The notes beneath the pieces are model-generated. The model was given only the letters and a program-made list of their open reading frames with translations, was not told the origin of the DNA and made no database searches. Positions 48,630 to 61,035 of a DNA stretch of 64,000 bases are shown one piece after another. The DNA comes from Bufo bufo (lineage: Eukaryota; Chordata; Amphibia; Anura; Bufonidae), in the NCBI RefSeq assembly GCF_905171765.1, contig NC_053398.1, positions 47,770,323 to 47,834,322 of the forward strand. The letters run 5' to 3'. A program made the translations under genes and the position numbers. Position 1 is the stretch's first letter; each line of letters begins with the position of its first letter.

Positions 48630-49466
48630 TGTAAGGGATCGCCTCCTATTCGGGGGTCATTCTCACAATGATCTTCATCGACCACAGGGTTAGGGGCCAA
48701 ACATTGCTTTTATTTGGCACCTCAGCAAAACCAAAACAAACAATACAAATAAAACACCTGCCCGGCTGGGCTCTAACTAGACATGAGGACTCCCTACCTC
48801 ACTGAAAGCCCCGTTCACACACGGGAAGAACATGCGGCTTTTCCCAGCCTAACAATCCAGCACTTCCAGGCTGTAACAAAGTCCAGTACCTTTTGGGGGA
48901 TTGTGGCCCAGAAGTCCTCCTGACTCTGGCCAAGCGACCGTCGATTCCAAGACGTCGCGGAGTCCCCCAAAGTTCAGGCTAACACCTAGCCCCGTGGCCC
49001 CTCAGCCAGCTCGGCTGAGCCCACTTGTACAGAGCCTTCCCAGGCATCTGCTGCACACAGACTTTTCCCCCTCCTAAGGGTCAGTTCACACATCCGTGTG
49101 TGTTTTGCGGATCCACAAAACACGGACAGCGGCAATGTGCGTTCCGCATTTTGTGGACCGCACATTGCTGGCACTAAGAGAATATGCCTATTCTTGTCCG
49201 CTATTGCGGACAAGAATAGGACATGTTCTATTTTTTTCAGGATCGGAATTGCGGACCCGGAAATGTATGGGTCCGCAATTCCGTTCTGCAAAATGCGGAA
49301 TGGAATTGCGGATGTGTGAATGGAGCCTTACAGTCTGGACTGGGCTCTTCTAACATACTGATTGTTCCACCTGGTGCGGCCTCTGACCTGCTGATTGACA
49401 GCGAAGAAATGGAAACTCCTGCCATATCTCTCCCCTAGCAGCCGTGAGGCCTGTCACTGCCTCACA
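48630..49466 (-). repeat. 5' LTR (584 bp plus a 250-bp MITE)
   Basis: Same ends as the 3' LTR. Once the MITE and 3-bp target are subtracted its length equals the 3' LTR exactly. Confidence 0.92.
49078..49327. mobile_element. MITE inserted in the 5' LTR
   Basis: Ends gggtcagttcacacatcc and ggatgtgtgaatggagcc. Flanked by taa (49075-49077) and tta (49328-49330). The 3' LTR gives the empty site ctcctaacagtctgg, so the insertion is younger than the LTR element. Confidence 0.9.
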
Positions 49467-49470
49467 GATG

Positions 49471-49998
49471 GAACTCGGGATCACATACAGAGACAAGAGT
49501 TGTGTATAAAACATTTGCAAATTATGGCATAACTTGTGATTTTTCACTTCTCACTAGTGGCAAGAAAAGTGGGCCAGGCTTTGTGGGAAAGACCGGCGAA
49601 ACTGGAATAAATGAAGTTCATTTAGTTTATTTTTTTTATTTAGAATATACACACAAAAGAGTTTTACTAAGCTTCTATATTATAAGTCAAGTTGTATTCC
49701 ATCATTTCACTTTGCCCTGACCACCCTTTATCTCCGTTTAATACAAACCACTATTACTCCATTTTCTTACAGATTTTTTCTTTGTTGGATTCTTTATAAA
49801 TTTAGCAAAAAAATTAATTATAATAATCAATATCATTTTATAATGCTTTGGCATACTCCGTATACTAAAACATTATTGGCTGTTAGTGTAAAATTGTTAG
49901 GCAATCTATTACGCATGGCTTAGTAGGCATACAACCAATGAGGCCTGGACAACTGTATGGCACCCCACAATTGCATCTGCAGGAAGGGCCAAGAAGGA
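49471..49998. other. Unassigned AT-rich intron sequence
   Basis: Nothing recognised. Confidence 0.35.
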
Positions 49999-50330
49999 AT
50001 AAAGGGAGCCCTCTTTCTTTAACTGTTATCAATCACTGGATCTAGGGCAGGGTTTCTCAACTCCGGTCCTTCGGGACCCACCTACCAGTCATGTTTTCAG
50101 GATTTCCTTAGTATTGAGCAGGTGATATAATTAGTGTCCATGAATCAGGACTTACCACAGGAATTCATTCTGTGGGATATTCTCAAATCCTGACCGGTAG
50201 GTGGGTCCCGAGGACCGGAGTTGAGAAACCCTGATGTAGGAGATAAAATGGGCAGAATAGGAATTATTTTTAATATCAGTTGTCACAGCGGGCTTCCACG
50301 GTAATTGCGCAGGACTGACCATGCTAAACT
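49999..50330. repeat. Direct repeat, second copy, split by a hAT MITE
   Basis: Matches 44098-44268 on both sides of the MITE at 50048-50233. Confidence 0.85.
50048..50233. mobile_element. hAT-type MITE
   Basis: Ends cagggtttctcaactccggtcc and ggaccggagttgagaaaccctg are exact inverted copies. Flanks atctaggg and atgtagga match 6 of 8. The empty site is visible at about 44140 (gatctaggggat). Confidence 0.92.
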
Positions 50331-50384
50331 ATTGACAACACTAGGTAGAGGCCAAGGGGAGCAGTACAACATTCATCTTGTAGA

Positions 50385-50765
50385 ATGTTTCTCATCAAAA
50401 GTAGTGAGAATATGAAGTTTTATTCTGCCAGATTCTGCTCTTGCAAGTGCCCTGCAGAATGAGATTCACTGTGAAGTGCTCTCTGCAATGAGCCATTTAA
50501 CAGACCATCTTCTCTGATCTGAGTGGTAGTGAGTGGTAGTGGTTGGATGCTGCAGCTGTCATTTAAAGTAGAGGGAAAGGACTGTGAAGCAGCTCAATGC
50601 AGAGAGCACTTTTCAGTGAAGCATCTCCTCCAGGGCACTTGCAGGAGCAGAATCTAGCAGAATAAAATTTCATATTCACACTACTTCGTATGAGAAAAAA
50701 ATCCACAAAAAGTATTTGTGTACTGCTCTCAGCACAGTCAAATAAGCTGACAGACCCCCATTAAT
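50385..50765. mobile_element. Truncated relative of the 35920 TTAA MITE
   Basis: Shares the ttttattctgcc(a/t)g arms and the agctgacaga end with 35920-36284. Termini are incomplete. Confidence 0.55.
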
Positions 50766-51154
50766 ACAAGCTAATCCAAAACATATAGTTAGGATATAGA
50801 ATGACTGAGAGTGACACGCAGGTGTACCTAATGCTTTCACTGCGGTTTATAAATAAGCAAGGGTAAGAGGACTGGAATGGCAGCCCAGAGAATGGCACTG
50901 GAGAAAGTATAGCATCATTTTTTTAAATTATTTTTTTTATTTAAGACCATTCATGGGTTTGTGTGAGATTTTTTATTGTCTCAGATAACTTCTTTAAGTC
51001 TACAGAGCCAAACTGACATGTGAGCTGCATGAAAAAAAAATATATATTTTTGCATATTAATAGATAAAATGACCATCAATGAAAATGTAAAAAAATTATG
51101 TTCATAAAAACCATTAAGTAATTCTCTAACATTTTGATAACATTTGCCAAATAT

Positions 51155-51916
51155 TTAAAGGGATTCTGTCACCAGGTTTCACCCCTGTCAGCTGAACATA
51201 TGCTGATGTTCAGGGCCTCATCACGATTCCTAATGTGGGCTTATAAATGTGATCTGTAGCCTTATTTTGCTAAAAAACAGCTTTTACTAACCGGTCAGTC
51301 AAAAAAATAAGGTGCCCAAGGGGATGTGAAGTGATGCAAGGTGCCGGGCGCACCCGCCGCCGTTCCTGCCCAGCGCCGCCTTTCCAGACTTCTGCGCCGC
51401 CTCCTAATCCTCTGTGCCGCCTCTCGCTCTCCCTCCCCCTCCTGCTGTAAGATCTCGCGCGTGCGCACAGGGCTCTGAGAGGCTGGCGCCAGAGTGCAGG
51501 TCATACAGGGGGTTGAGCGAAGTGCTGGCGCATGCGCACTTCGCTCTAAGAAGCCAAATGGAGAAGTCTGCACGGGCGCATCAGGCAGAGCCCTGTGCGC
51601 ACGCGCAAGATCTTACAGCAGGAGGAGGGGAAAGGGAGGGAGAGCGAGAGGCGGCACAGAGGATTAGGAGGCGGCGCAGAAGTCTGGAAAGGCGGCGCTG
51701 GGCACGAACGGCGGCGGGTGCGGCCGGCACCTTGCATCACTTCACATCCCCTTGGGCACCTTATTTCTTTGAGTGACAGGTTAGTAAAAGCTGTTTTTTA
51801 GCAAAATAAGGCTACAGATCACATTTATAAGCCCACATTAGGAATCGTGATGAGGCCCTGAACATCAGCATATGTTTAGCTGACAGGGGTAAAACCTGGT
51901 GACAGAATCCCTTTAA
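51155..51916. mobile_element. Large GC-rich fold-back, TTAA-flanked
   Basis: TTAA at 51155-51158 and 51913-51916. Ends aagggattctgtcaccaggttt and aaacctggtgacagaatccctt. Arms of about 330 bp pair nearly throughout and include a CpG-rich core (gcgcgtgcgcac, ggcggcgctggg). A 170-bp open frame in each arm is a consequence of the palindrome, not a gene. Confidence 0.9.
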
Positions 51917-52598
51917 GCAAAGACTGAACTGCTATTGCAGCATTTGAAGGTTTATCTGGCAAATGACTGATCTCTGCTTTCTTCATCAGCCTGTTCCTGC
52001 ATCATCATAAACCCTTCTGCTGACAGAGAACAGTCCCTGTATTTTCACTTACATGCTCGCTTTCCTTTTTAGAACCTCCAGTGCTGTGTTATTTGCAGAA
52101 CATGTAGGTTATAATAAACAGTAAAAGAAAAAATAAATGGAGATAACCTTTAAGAAAACAGCAAAAAAAATGTAATTAAAAAGTTTATTCCCATTACAGT
52201 CATTATTGGCATAGCCTCATGATATACAGTGAAACAGGCTATGGGGACAGGGAAGTGACAACCTGATTACACCTTAAGAGATAAATTCTCTTTAGGGACT
52301 ACCTAATAGGGACTATCACCATGATTGACCCTATTAAACCAGGCAGGCGAGTTCAACGACCCATCTCATGCTGCAATTGGATGTTCCGTTGTAGAGTTAC
52401 GATTTGAGAGCACTGAGAGGCAGGTATAGCCACTCCCTTTTATTCCACTGATTGACAGGGTTAGGCATCCACACCATTCCAATGCCTGACCCTAAAGTCT
52501 TTAGCAGGTGACAGCCAGAGTATAATTGGCGCATGTGCAGTACCCCAGACCAGGGGGTAACTGCAGTGGTTTCTAATGTAATGCTTTTGTGATGTTCA
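51917..52598. other. Unassigned intron 2 sequence
   Basis: Nothing recognised. Confidence 0.35.
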
Positions 52599-53262
52599 TG
52601 TTATGTCACACTTCATGCTATACACTTTGTACACCAGAAGATGGGGTATGGTTGGCAGTGGTTGGTAACAGGCATGGTACTTGCAATCCCATTCTTCCCC
52701 TCTTGGCAGGAGTGGGCTGGTGTGATTTCCTACCAATGGAGGGGCAGAGCTAGTTAGAGAAGAGTGTGAAACAGTTAGGAGTGAAGGATCCTGTGATCCA
52801 GCTCCTGCTGCTCCAAACCATGAGGATCTCAGAGTCAGCTCATCTGGGAGGAACACTACTCCAGAGAGCCATCAGGGTCCCAGGTCACAGGAAAATCTGT
52901 AAACTATGGCATAGTTTTGTCAGCAGAGTAATCAAGCTATACAGACTCCGCAGCAAGGTGGGGGAAAACACGTTAAGACGCCACCACCACATTTCAGAAC
53001 AGGCATAGATAGAAGCCTGTATCATACAGTGGACACTTATAGCCACAGGTCCTAGAGTACAGCTGTAGGGAAGGGAATCAGGAGAGAGACATTGTCAGTT
53101 AGCAAACTTCTGAGTGTCATTTTCTGCCACATTGCCAGACACCATACCCCATTTTCTGTTTGTGTGTACGAACTGCTGGGTGTGCTGCTATTTGTTTTTT
53201 TGCATTCAGTAATTAAAAATGTTCTTTGTTCAATCATCTCTGCCTGGTTCCTTCACATAACA
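52599..53262 (+). mobile_element. Possible solo LTR
   Basis: 664 bp starting tgttatgtca and ending cacataaca, an inverted TG...CA pair, with attaaa near 53214. The flanks (ttca and tatt) are not duplicated, so the call is weak. Confidence 0.3.
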
Positions 53263-53484
53263 TATTTACTGCACCGAACCCCAGGGAGTGAAGGACTGAG
53301 GGAGTACACCATGACGCAACATCTGGGTCAGATGCACCCGTTCGAGGTAGATGCAGGTCTCATAGGTGAGACCTACAACCTACATATATTAGCAATTTAT
53401 GGTATATCCTGTGCATATGACACAAATGTCCAAGACTGAATTACCCCTTTAGGTTTTTGATCTTATGGTTCTCAGTAACTGTCA

Positions 53485-53745
<261 letters not shown>

Positions 53746-53934
53746 TCAGTACCAGGCTGCAATAGTTAATAAAAACTACATTTGAGTCTACAGATCAAGC
53801 CAAAATCTCATTACACTGAACTGTCTTTAGTTCCAAGAGTTACAGTAAATACAGGACATTTCAATTCTGTTCATAGGAATGCAATTAAGTGGCCGATCCA
53901 TAACTGAAGATTAATGGATAACGCACATTTATAA

Positions 53935-56900
53935 GGGTACTTTCACACTAGCGTTTTTCTTTTCCGTTATTGAGTTCCGTCCTAGGGGCTCAATACCAGA
54001 AAAAACTGATCAGTTTTATCCTAATGCATTCTGAATGGAGAGCAGTCCGTTCAGGATGCATCAGTTCAGTCCCTCTTACGTTTTTTGGCCGGAGAAAATA
54101 CCGCAGCATGCTGTATTTTTCTCTACTGCCAAAAATCCTGAACATTTGCCGGAATACCGGATCCGGCATTAATTTCCATTGAAATGTATTACTGCCGGAT
54201 CCGACATTAACCACTTAAGGACCACAGGTTTATACCCCCCTAAAGACCAGGCCCTTTTTTACAAATCGGCACTCCACAACTTTAGCGGTTTATTGCTCGG
54301 TCATGCAACTTACCACCCAAATGAATTTTACCTCCTTTTCTTCTCACTAATAGAGCTTTCATTTGGTGGTATTTCATTGCTGCTGACATTTTTACTTTTT
54401 TTGTTATTAATCGAAATTTAACGATTTTTTTGCAAAAAAATGACATTTTTCACTTTCAGTTGTAAAATTTTGCAAAAAAAACGAGATCCATATATAAATT
54501 TTGCTCTAAATTTATTGTTCTACATGTCTTTGATAAAAAAAAAATGTTTGGGTAAAAAAAAAAAATGGTTTGGGTAAAAGTTATAGCGTTTACAAACTAT
54601 GGTACAAAAATGTGAATTTCCGCTTTTTGAAGCAGCTCTGACTTTCTGAGCACCTGTCATGTTTCCTGAGGTTCTACAATGCCCAGACAGTACAAACACC
54701 CCACAAATGACCCCATTTCGGAAAGTAGACACCCTAAGGTATTCGCTGATGGGCATAGTGAGTTCATAGAACTTTTTTTTTTTTTGTCACAAGTTAGCGG
54801 AAAATGATGATTTTTTTTTTCTTACAAAGTCTCATATTCCACTAACTTCTGACAAAAAATAAAAGCTTCCATGAACTCACTATGCCCATCAGCAAATACC
54901 TTGGGATGTCTTCTTTCCAAAATGGGGTCACTTGTGGGGTAGTTATACTGCCCTGGCATTCTAGGGGCCCAAATGTGTGGTAAGGAGTTTGAAATCAAAT
55001 TCTGTAAAAAATGGCTGGTGAAATCCGAAAGGTGCTCTTTGGAATGTGGGCCCCTTTGCCCACCTAGGCTGCAAAAAAGTGTCACTCATCTGGTATCTCC
55101 GTACTCAGGAGAAGTTGGGGAATGTGTTTTGGGGTGTCATTTTACATATACCCATGCTGGGTGAGAGAAATATCTTGGCAAAAGACAACTTTGTATAAAA
55201 AAATGGTAAAAGTTGTCTTTTGCCAAGATATTTCTCTCACCCAGCATGGGTATATGTAAAATGACACCCCAAAACACATTCCCCAACTTCTCCTGAATAT
55301 GGAGATACCACATGTGTGACACTTTTTTGCAGCCTAGGTGGGCAAAGGGGCCCATATTCCAAAGAGCACCTTTCGGATTTCAATGGTCATTTTTTACAGA
55401 ATTTGATTTCAAACTCCTTACCACACATTTGGGCCCCTAGAATGCCAGGGCAGTATAACTACCCCACAAGTGACCCCATTTTGGAAAGAAGACACCCCAA
55501 GGTATTCGCTGATGGGCATAGTGAGTTCATGGAAGTTTTTATTTTTTGTCACAAGTTAGTGGAATATGAGACTTTGTAAGAAAAAAAATAAAATAAATAA
55601 AATCATCATTTTCCACTAACTTGTGACAAAAAATAAAAACTTCCATGAACTCACTATGCCCATCAGCGAATACCTTGGGATGTCTTCTTTCCAAAATGGG
55701 GTCACTTGTGGGGTAGTTATACTGCCCTGGCATTTTCCAGGGGCCCTAATGTGTGGTAAGTAGGTAAATGACCTGTGAAATCCTAAAGGTGCTCTTTGGA
55801 ATATGGGCCCCTTTGCCCACCTAGGCTGCAAAAAAGTGTCACACATGTGGTATCGCCGTATTCAGGAGAAGTTGGGGAATGTGTTTTGGGGTGTCATTTT
55901 ACATATACCCATGCTGGGTGAGAGAAATATCTTGGCAAAAGACAACTTTTCCCATTTTTTTATACAAAGTTGGCATTTGACCAAGATATTTCTCTCACCC
56001 AGCATGGGTATATGTAAAATGACACCCCAAAACACATTCCCCAACTTCTCCTGAGTACGGCGATACCAGATGTGTGACACTTTTTTTGCAGCCTAGATGC
56101 GCAAAGGTGCCCAAATTCCTTTTAGGAGGGCATTTTTAGACATTTGGATACCAGACTTCTTCTCACGCTTTGGGGCCCCTAGAATGCCAGGGCAGTATAA
56201 ATACCCCACATGTGACCCCATTTTGGAAAGAAGACACCCCGAAGTATTCAATGAGGGGCATGGCGAGTTCATAGAAATTTTATTTTTTTGGCACAAGTTA
56301 GCGGAAATTGATATTTTTTATTTTTTTCTCACAAAGTCTCCCTTTCCGCTAACTTGGGACAAAAATTTCAATCTTTCATGGACTCAATATGCCCCTCACG
56401 GAATACCTGGGGGTGTCTTCTTTCCGAAATGGGGTCACATGTGGGGTATTTATACTGCCCTGGCATTCTAGGGGCCCTAAAGCGTGAGAAGAAGTCTGGA
56501 ATATAAATGTCTAAAAAATTTTACGCATTTGGATTCCGTGAGGGGTATGGTGAGTTCATGTGAGATTTAATTTTTTGACACAAGTTAGTGGAATATGAGA
56601 CTTTGTAAGAAAAAAAATATATATATATTTCCGCTAACTTGGGCCAAAAAAATGTCTGAATGGAGCCTGACAGGGGGGGTGATCAATGACAGGGGGGGTG
56701 ATCAATGACAGGGGGGGGTGATCAATGACAGGGGGGGTGATCAGGGAGTCTATATGGGGTGATCACCCCCCTGTCATTGATCACCCCCCTATAAGGCTCC
56801 ATTCAGATGTCCGTATGTGTTTTGCGGATCCGATCCATCTATCAGTGGATCCGTCAAAATCATGCGGACGTCTGAATGGAGCTTTACAGGGGTGTGATCA

Positions 56901-57896
56901 ATGACAGGGGGGTAATCAATGACAGGGGGGTGATCAGGGAGTCTATATGGGGTGATCACCACAGTCATTGATCACGCCCCTGTAAGGCTCTATTCAGACG
57001 TCCGTGTGCGTTTTGCGGATCCGATCCATCTATCAGTGGATCCGTAAAAATCATGCGGACGTCTGAATGGAACTTTACAGGGGTGTGATCAATGACAGGG
57101 GGGTGATGAGGGAGTCTATATAGGGTGATCACCACAGTCATTGATCACGCCCCTGTAAGGCTCCATTCAGACGTCCGTATGCGTTTTGCGGATCCGATCC
57201 ATCTATCAGTGGATCCGTAAAAATCATGCGGACGTCTGAATGGAGCTTTACAGGGGTGTGATCAATGACAGGGGGGTAATCAATGACAGGGGGGTGATCA
57301 GGGAGTCTATATGGGGTGATCAGGGGCTAATAAGGGGTTAATAAGTGACGGGGGGGGTGTAGTGTAGTGTAGTGGTGCTTGGTGCTACTTTGCTGAGCTA
57401 CCTGTGTCCTCTGGTGGTCGATCCAAACAAAGGGGACCACCAGAGGACCAGGTAGCAGGTATATTAGACGCTGTTATCAAAACAGCGTCTGATATACCTT
57501 TCAGGGGTTAAAAAAAACACATCTCCAGCCTGCCAGCGAACGATCGCCGCTGGCAGGCTGGAGATCCACTCTCTTACCTTCCGTTCCTGTGAGCGCGCGC
57601 GCCTGTGTGCGCGCGTTCACAGGAAATCTCGGCTCACGCGAGATGACGCCTATTGGTGTTAGCGTAGCCTCGGGGAGCCGCCGCAATGACGCCTTTCGGC
57701 GTTACAGTTGCGGCAAGAGGTTAAAATTGCCGCATTGACAGATCAATCCTTCTGGTCTGCGCATGCGCAGACCTTTAAAAATGCAAAAATAAATAAATAC
57801 CGGATCCGTTTTTCCGGATGACACCGGAGAGACGGATCCGGTATTTTAATGCATTTGCCTGCCAGAATCCTCTGCCACAAGTGTGAAAGTACCCTT
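53935..57896. mobile_element. Harbinger-like MITE interrupted by TTAA element copy C
   Basis: Ends gggtactttcacactagcg and cacaagtgtgaaagtaccc. Its two parts (53935-54206 and 57725-57896) align with the reverse of the uninterrupted copy at 6760-7217. Confidence 0.88.
54207..57724. mobile_element. TTAA-flanked accordion element, copy C (complete)
   Basis: Bounded by TTAA at 54207-54210 and 57721-57724. The undisturbed MITE at 6760-7217 has a single TTAA at the same place (ggcatTTAAattg read in reverse), which proves the element edges and target duplication. Fold-back centres lie near 54815, 55195, 55590, 55965, 56325 and 56620. About three 155-bp-type units follow in inverted orientation (56790-57310), then the ttagacgctgtt hairpin (57465-57492) and the end ggcaagagg. 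Orientation is opposite to copy B. No transposase. Confidence 0.88.
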
Positions 57897-58019
57897 ACTT
57901 CTCATCAATGTGGATACATTGCTTTAAGGCGGTTGGTTTCTATTTACAAAACGCTATTGTACAAGTAGTAAACAGAGGAGTCACCACAAACATGAACACA
58001 ATGGATGCGATTTCATTTA

Positions 58020-58375
58020 AGGCCCCTTTCACATGAGCGAGTTTTCCGTGCGGGTGCAATGCATAAAGTGAATGCATAGCACCCGCACTGTATCCTGACC
58101 CATTCATTTCAATGAGTCTGTGTACATGAGTGTTGTTTTTCATTTTTGTGTTGCAGGAGAAGCATGTTCTATAGTCTGTGTTTTTCACGCAGCCCTGGCC
58201 CCATAGAAGTGAATGGGGCTTCAGTGAAAAACACATTGCATCCGGATCCGCATCAAAACTGATTGCACCCGCGCAGTAAAAACGGAAACACTGAACGCAA
58301 TTGCAGACAAAACTGACTGAACTTGCTTGCGAAATGGTGCAAGCTTTACTGAACGCACCCTGATACATTTAGGCC
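58020..58375. mobile_element. MITE, ggcccctttcacatgag type
   Basis: Starts aaggcccctttcacatgagcg and ends about ctgatacatttaggcctcacc. Internal ttcatttcaatgagt and tagaagtgaatgggg. Ends are imperfect. Confidence 0.5.
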
Positions 58376-58575
58376 TCACCAATGATACGGATTGTAAATC
58401 CATCTTTAGCATTCAACACTTCTATGTAAAATTACATAAATAGTAATGATACATTTATTCTTATTACCTAAATTACTTCCTTTGTGTGCATGTTTGAAAT
58501 GCTATACATGATTGTCTACTTAAATCTAAATAGGTCCAAAAATTCTGTTTTTATTAACTCGAGCACAGAAACTCC

Positions 58576-58988
58576 TTAAAGAGGACCTTTCATTACAATA
58601 AAAAATCTAAACTAAGTATACAGACATGGAGAGCGGCGCCCAGGGATCTCCCTGCACTTACTATTATCCCTGGGCGCCGCTCCGTTCTCCCGGTATAGGC
58701 TCCGGTATCCTCCGATTTTCGGCTCAACTGGGAGGAGTCTGCTCTTGTTCTCCTGGGCGTCTCCTTCTCCCAGGCTGTAGCGCTGGCCAATCGCAGCACT
58801 CAGCTCATAGCCTGAGAGTTTTTTTTCTCCCAGGAGAACAAGAGCAGACTCCTCCCAGTTGAGGCGAAAATCTGAAGATACCGGAGCCTATACCGGGAGA
58901 ACAGAGCGGCGCCCAGGGATAATAGTAAGTGCAGGGAGATCCCTGGGCGCCGCTCTCCATGTCAGCATACTTAGTTTAGATTTTTTAA
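58576..58988. mobile_element. TTAA-flanked fold-back MITE
   Basis: TTAA at 58576-58579 and 58985-58988. Arms of about 170 bp (tctaaactaagtat ... atacttagtttaga; ggagagcggcgcccagggat ... inverted) pair nearly perfectly. Confidence 0.9.
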
Positions 58989-59255
58989 TCCAAGGCCTAT
59001 AATGCCCCCACCCCATATGCCCGGGCCCCTCACACAGGTACTTACCTCACTCCCAGGCACCTGCGTCACTTCTGATGCTGGCACGGCTGCCGCATCACCC
59101 GCGATGCTAGGGAGGCTCATTCCCGTTACCCCCTGCTATTGGCTAGCCCCCCCCCCCCATGCGGGAAGTGGAGATGCAGTGGCGCAGTGCCGGCATCAGA
59201 AGCAGCGCAGGTGCCGGGGAGCGAGATAAGTGCTATCTGTGTGAGGGGCCTGATC
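58989..59255. mobile_element. Truncated copy of the 19407 MITE family
   Basis: Shares the ccccatatgcccgggcccctcac, gatgctagggaggctcat and gtgaggggcc segments with 19407-19774. Termini missing. Confidence 0.7.
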
Positions 59256-59705
59256 ATTATAGTTAGGGATGAGCGAATCGACTTCGGATGAAACATCCGA
59301 AGTCGATTCGCATAAAACTTTGTTTCAATACTGTACGGAGCGAGCACGCCGTACAGTATTAGAATGTATTGGCTCCGATGAGCTGAAGTTACTACTTCAC
59401 AAAGTCTCGCTTTCGCATAATAACTTCAGAAATTGATTTATACTGTAAAAGAACCATTTCCCGAACTCGTACCACTTGGAACCAAACCCGAGTTTTGGAA
59501 ATGGTTTTTTACAGTATAAATCAATTTCTGAAGTTTTTATGCGAAGTCTCATGAGACTTCGCAAAGTAATAACTTTTCCTCCTCTGAGCCAATACATTCC
59601 AATACTGTACGGAGCACTCGCTCCGTACAGTATTGAAACAAAGTTTTATGCGAATCGACTTCGGATGTTTTATCCGAAGTCAATTCACTCTTCCCTAACT
59701 ATAAT
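59256..59705. mobile_element. Fold-back MITE, gatgagcgaa family
   Basis: Ends attatagttagggatgagcgaa and the near-inverse at 59705. Inner palindromes cttcggatgaaacatccgaag and tactgtacggagcgagc. Related to 38995-39357. Confidence 0.88.
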
Positions 59706-60539
59706 CCTGAAAACATAGTGTTTTAAGGGTTAATGAATGCTCTCACTTGGAAGCAGATCCTGAATTCCCTATGGCAATTCCATTTTGTTCCTACAAGTTT
59801 AACATTCCTAATGTATTGTAGAAAAAAGAAAACAGACAAGTCTTTCTTTGTATTCCGCCTCTGTCTTGTGAATGCTGAAAAATGTTACAGTAAAGATGAA
59901 GGATTCTAGGGATGTTAAGAAAAGTGGAAGTAAAAGGAACACTTTCCTTGTCACTGTGTTCAGGGGAGGATTGGGAACTTAAAGTGGCCCCGGAAAAAAA
60001 AAACTAAAAGTTGCCCCATGTCTTAGGCGGGTCCAAAAGAGAATACAGGACAAAACAATTAGGCAGGGACAAGAGAAGTATGCAGGGCCTGCAATACCAT
60101 TGTGCAGCAGAACCAAATACCACAGGACAGCAAAAAAGACTGCCACCCCAACAGTGGCTAGTTACTAGAGTGTTATGGGCCCCAGTGAAAACTTTGGATC
60201 GCCCCCCCCCCCCCCCATTTTTTACAAAGAGGTGGCAGATTTTCTTTACACTAAGCCCAATGCATGGCTACACTCACCTAGTCCTAACTAATAAAATCTG
60301 GTCCTACCTCATCCAGGGTGTCGCAGGCGTCGGCGTGATGTCCACTGGATCCAGAACAAGGTCCCTGTGGTGAGAAAAAAAAAGAATAATCACATAAGGA
60401 AGGGATGGTGACTGCCCCTGTGAAATCACCAGCAGAGGGTGCTGTGCTGGCCTGTAAGACTTAGCCATGCCAATGTATAGCAGGGTAATCTAGGACATTT
60501 CACCTAAGTGCTACCACACAGTACTAATGCCCACATTGT
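59706..60539. other. Unassigned sequence
   Basis: C run at about 60200-60214. Otherwise nothing recognised. Confidence 0.35.
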
Positions 60540-61035
60540 GAGCCCTCACAGTAATTAAGCCCACCTTGTGGTCCCTTCAAAATAGTTCTGTCCACCTTTG
60601 TTCCTGTCACAGTAGTTATGCCCACTTTTGTGCCCCCTCACTGTAGTTATGCCCAGATATGTGCCTCCCACACAGTAGTTATGCCAGATTAAGTGCCCCT
60701 TCACAGTAGTTATGCCAGATTATGTGCCACCTCACTGTAGTTATGAACAGATATGTGCCCCCTCACAGTAGTTATGCCAGATATGTGCCCCCTCACAGTG
60801 GTTATGGCCAGATATATGCCCCCTCACAGTAGTTATGCCTACATATGTGCCCCCCACAGTAGTTATGCCCACATATGTGCCCCCTAACAGTAGTTATGCC
60901 AGATTAGGTGCCCCCCTTTACTCAAAGTAGTTAAGCCAGATTAGGTGCCCCCTCACTCAAATTAGTTATGCCAGATTAGGTGCCCCCTCACAGTAGCTAT
61001 TCCAGATTAGGCGCCCCCTCAGTAAAGATGACCAC
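60540..61035. repeat. Minisatellite, about 36-bp unit
   Basis: Roughly thirteen imperfect units of the type cagtagttatgcccagatatgtgccccctca. Confidence 0.88.

Larger units (their letters stand above)
44336..49466 (-). mobile_element. Complete LTR retroelement with captured myosin tail sequence
   Basis: 5131 bp on the minus strand, bounded by LTRs with TG...CA ends and an exact 4-bp duplication GATG (44332-44335 and 49467-49470). The 5' LTR is followed by ATTGGTGGAGGATGCGGG, a likely primer-binding site starting TGG (weakly tRNA-Ala-like). A G-rich purine tract precedes the 3' LTR (44920-44938 on the plus strand as a C run). The internal 3.7 kb has hydrophilic frames, a decayed protease-like stretch and a myosin-like coiled coil, but no reverse transcriptase or integrase. 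It lies in HRAS intron 2 in the same orientation as the gene. By eye the LTRs differ at about 20 of 584 positions. Confidence 0.92.

Noticed and set aside
51295..51801. Arg/Gly-rich frames in the 51155 fold-back
   Set aside because: The same peptide appears in both arms because the DNA is palindromic. No domain and strong GC bias.
52599..53262. Confident solo LTR call
   Set aside because: Termini look right but there is no target duplication and no second copy in the window, so it was kept at low confidence only.
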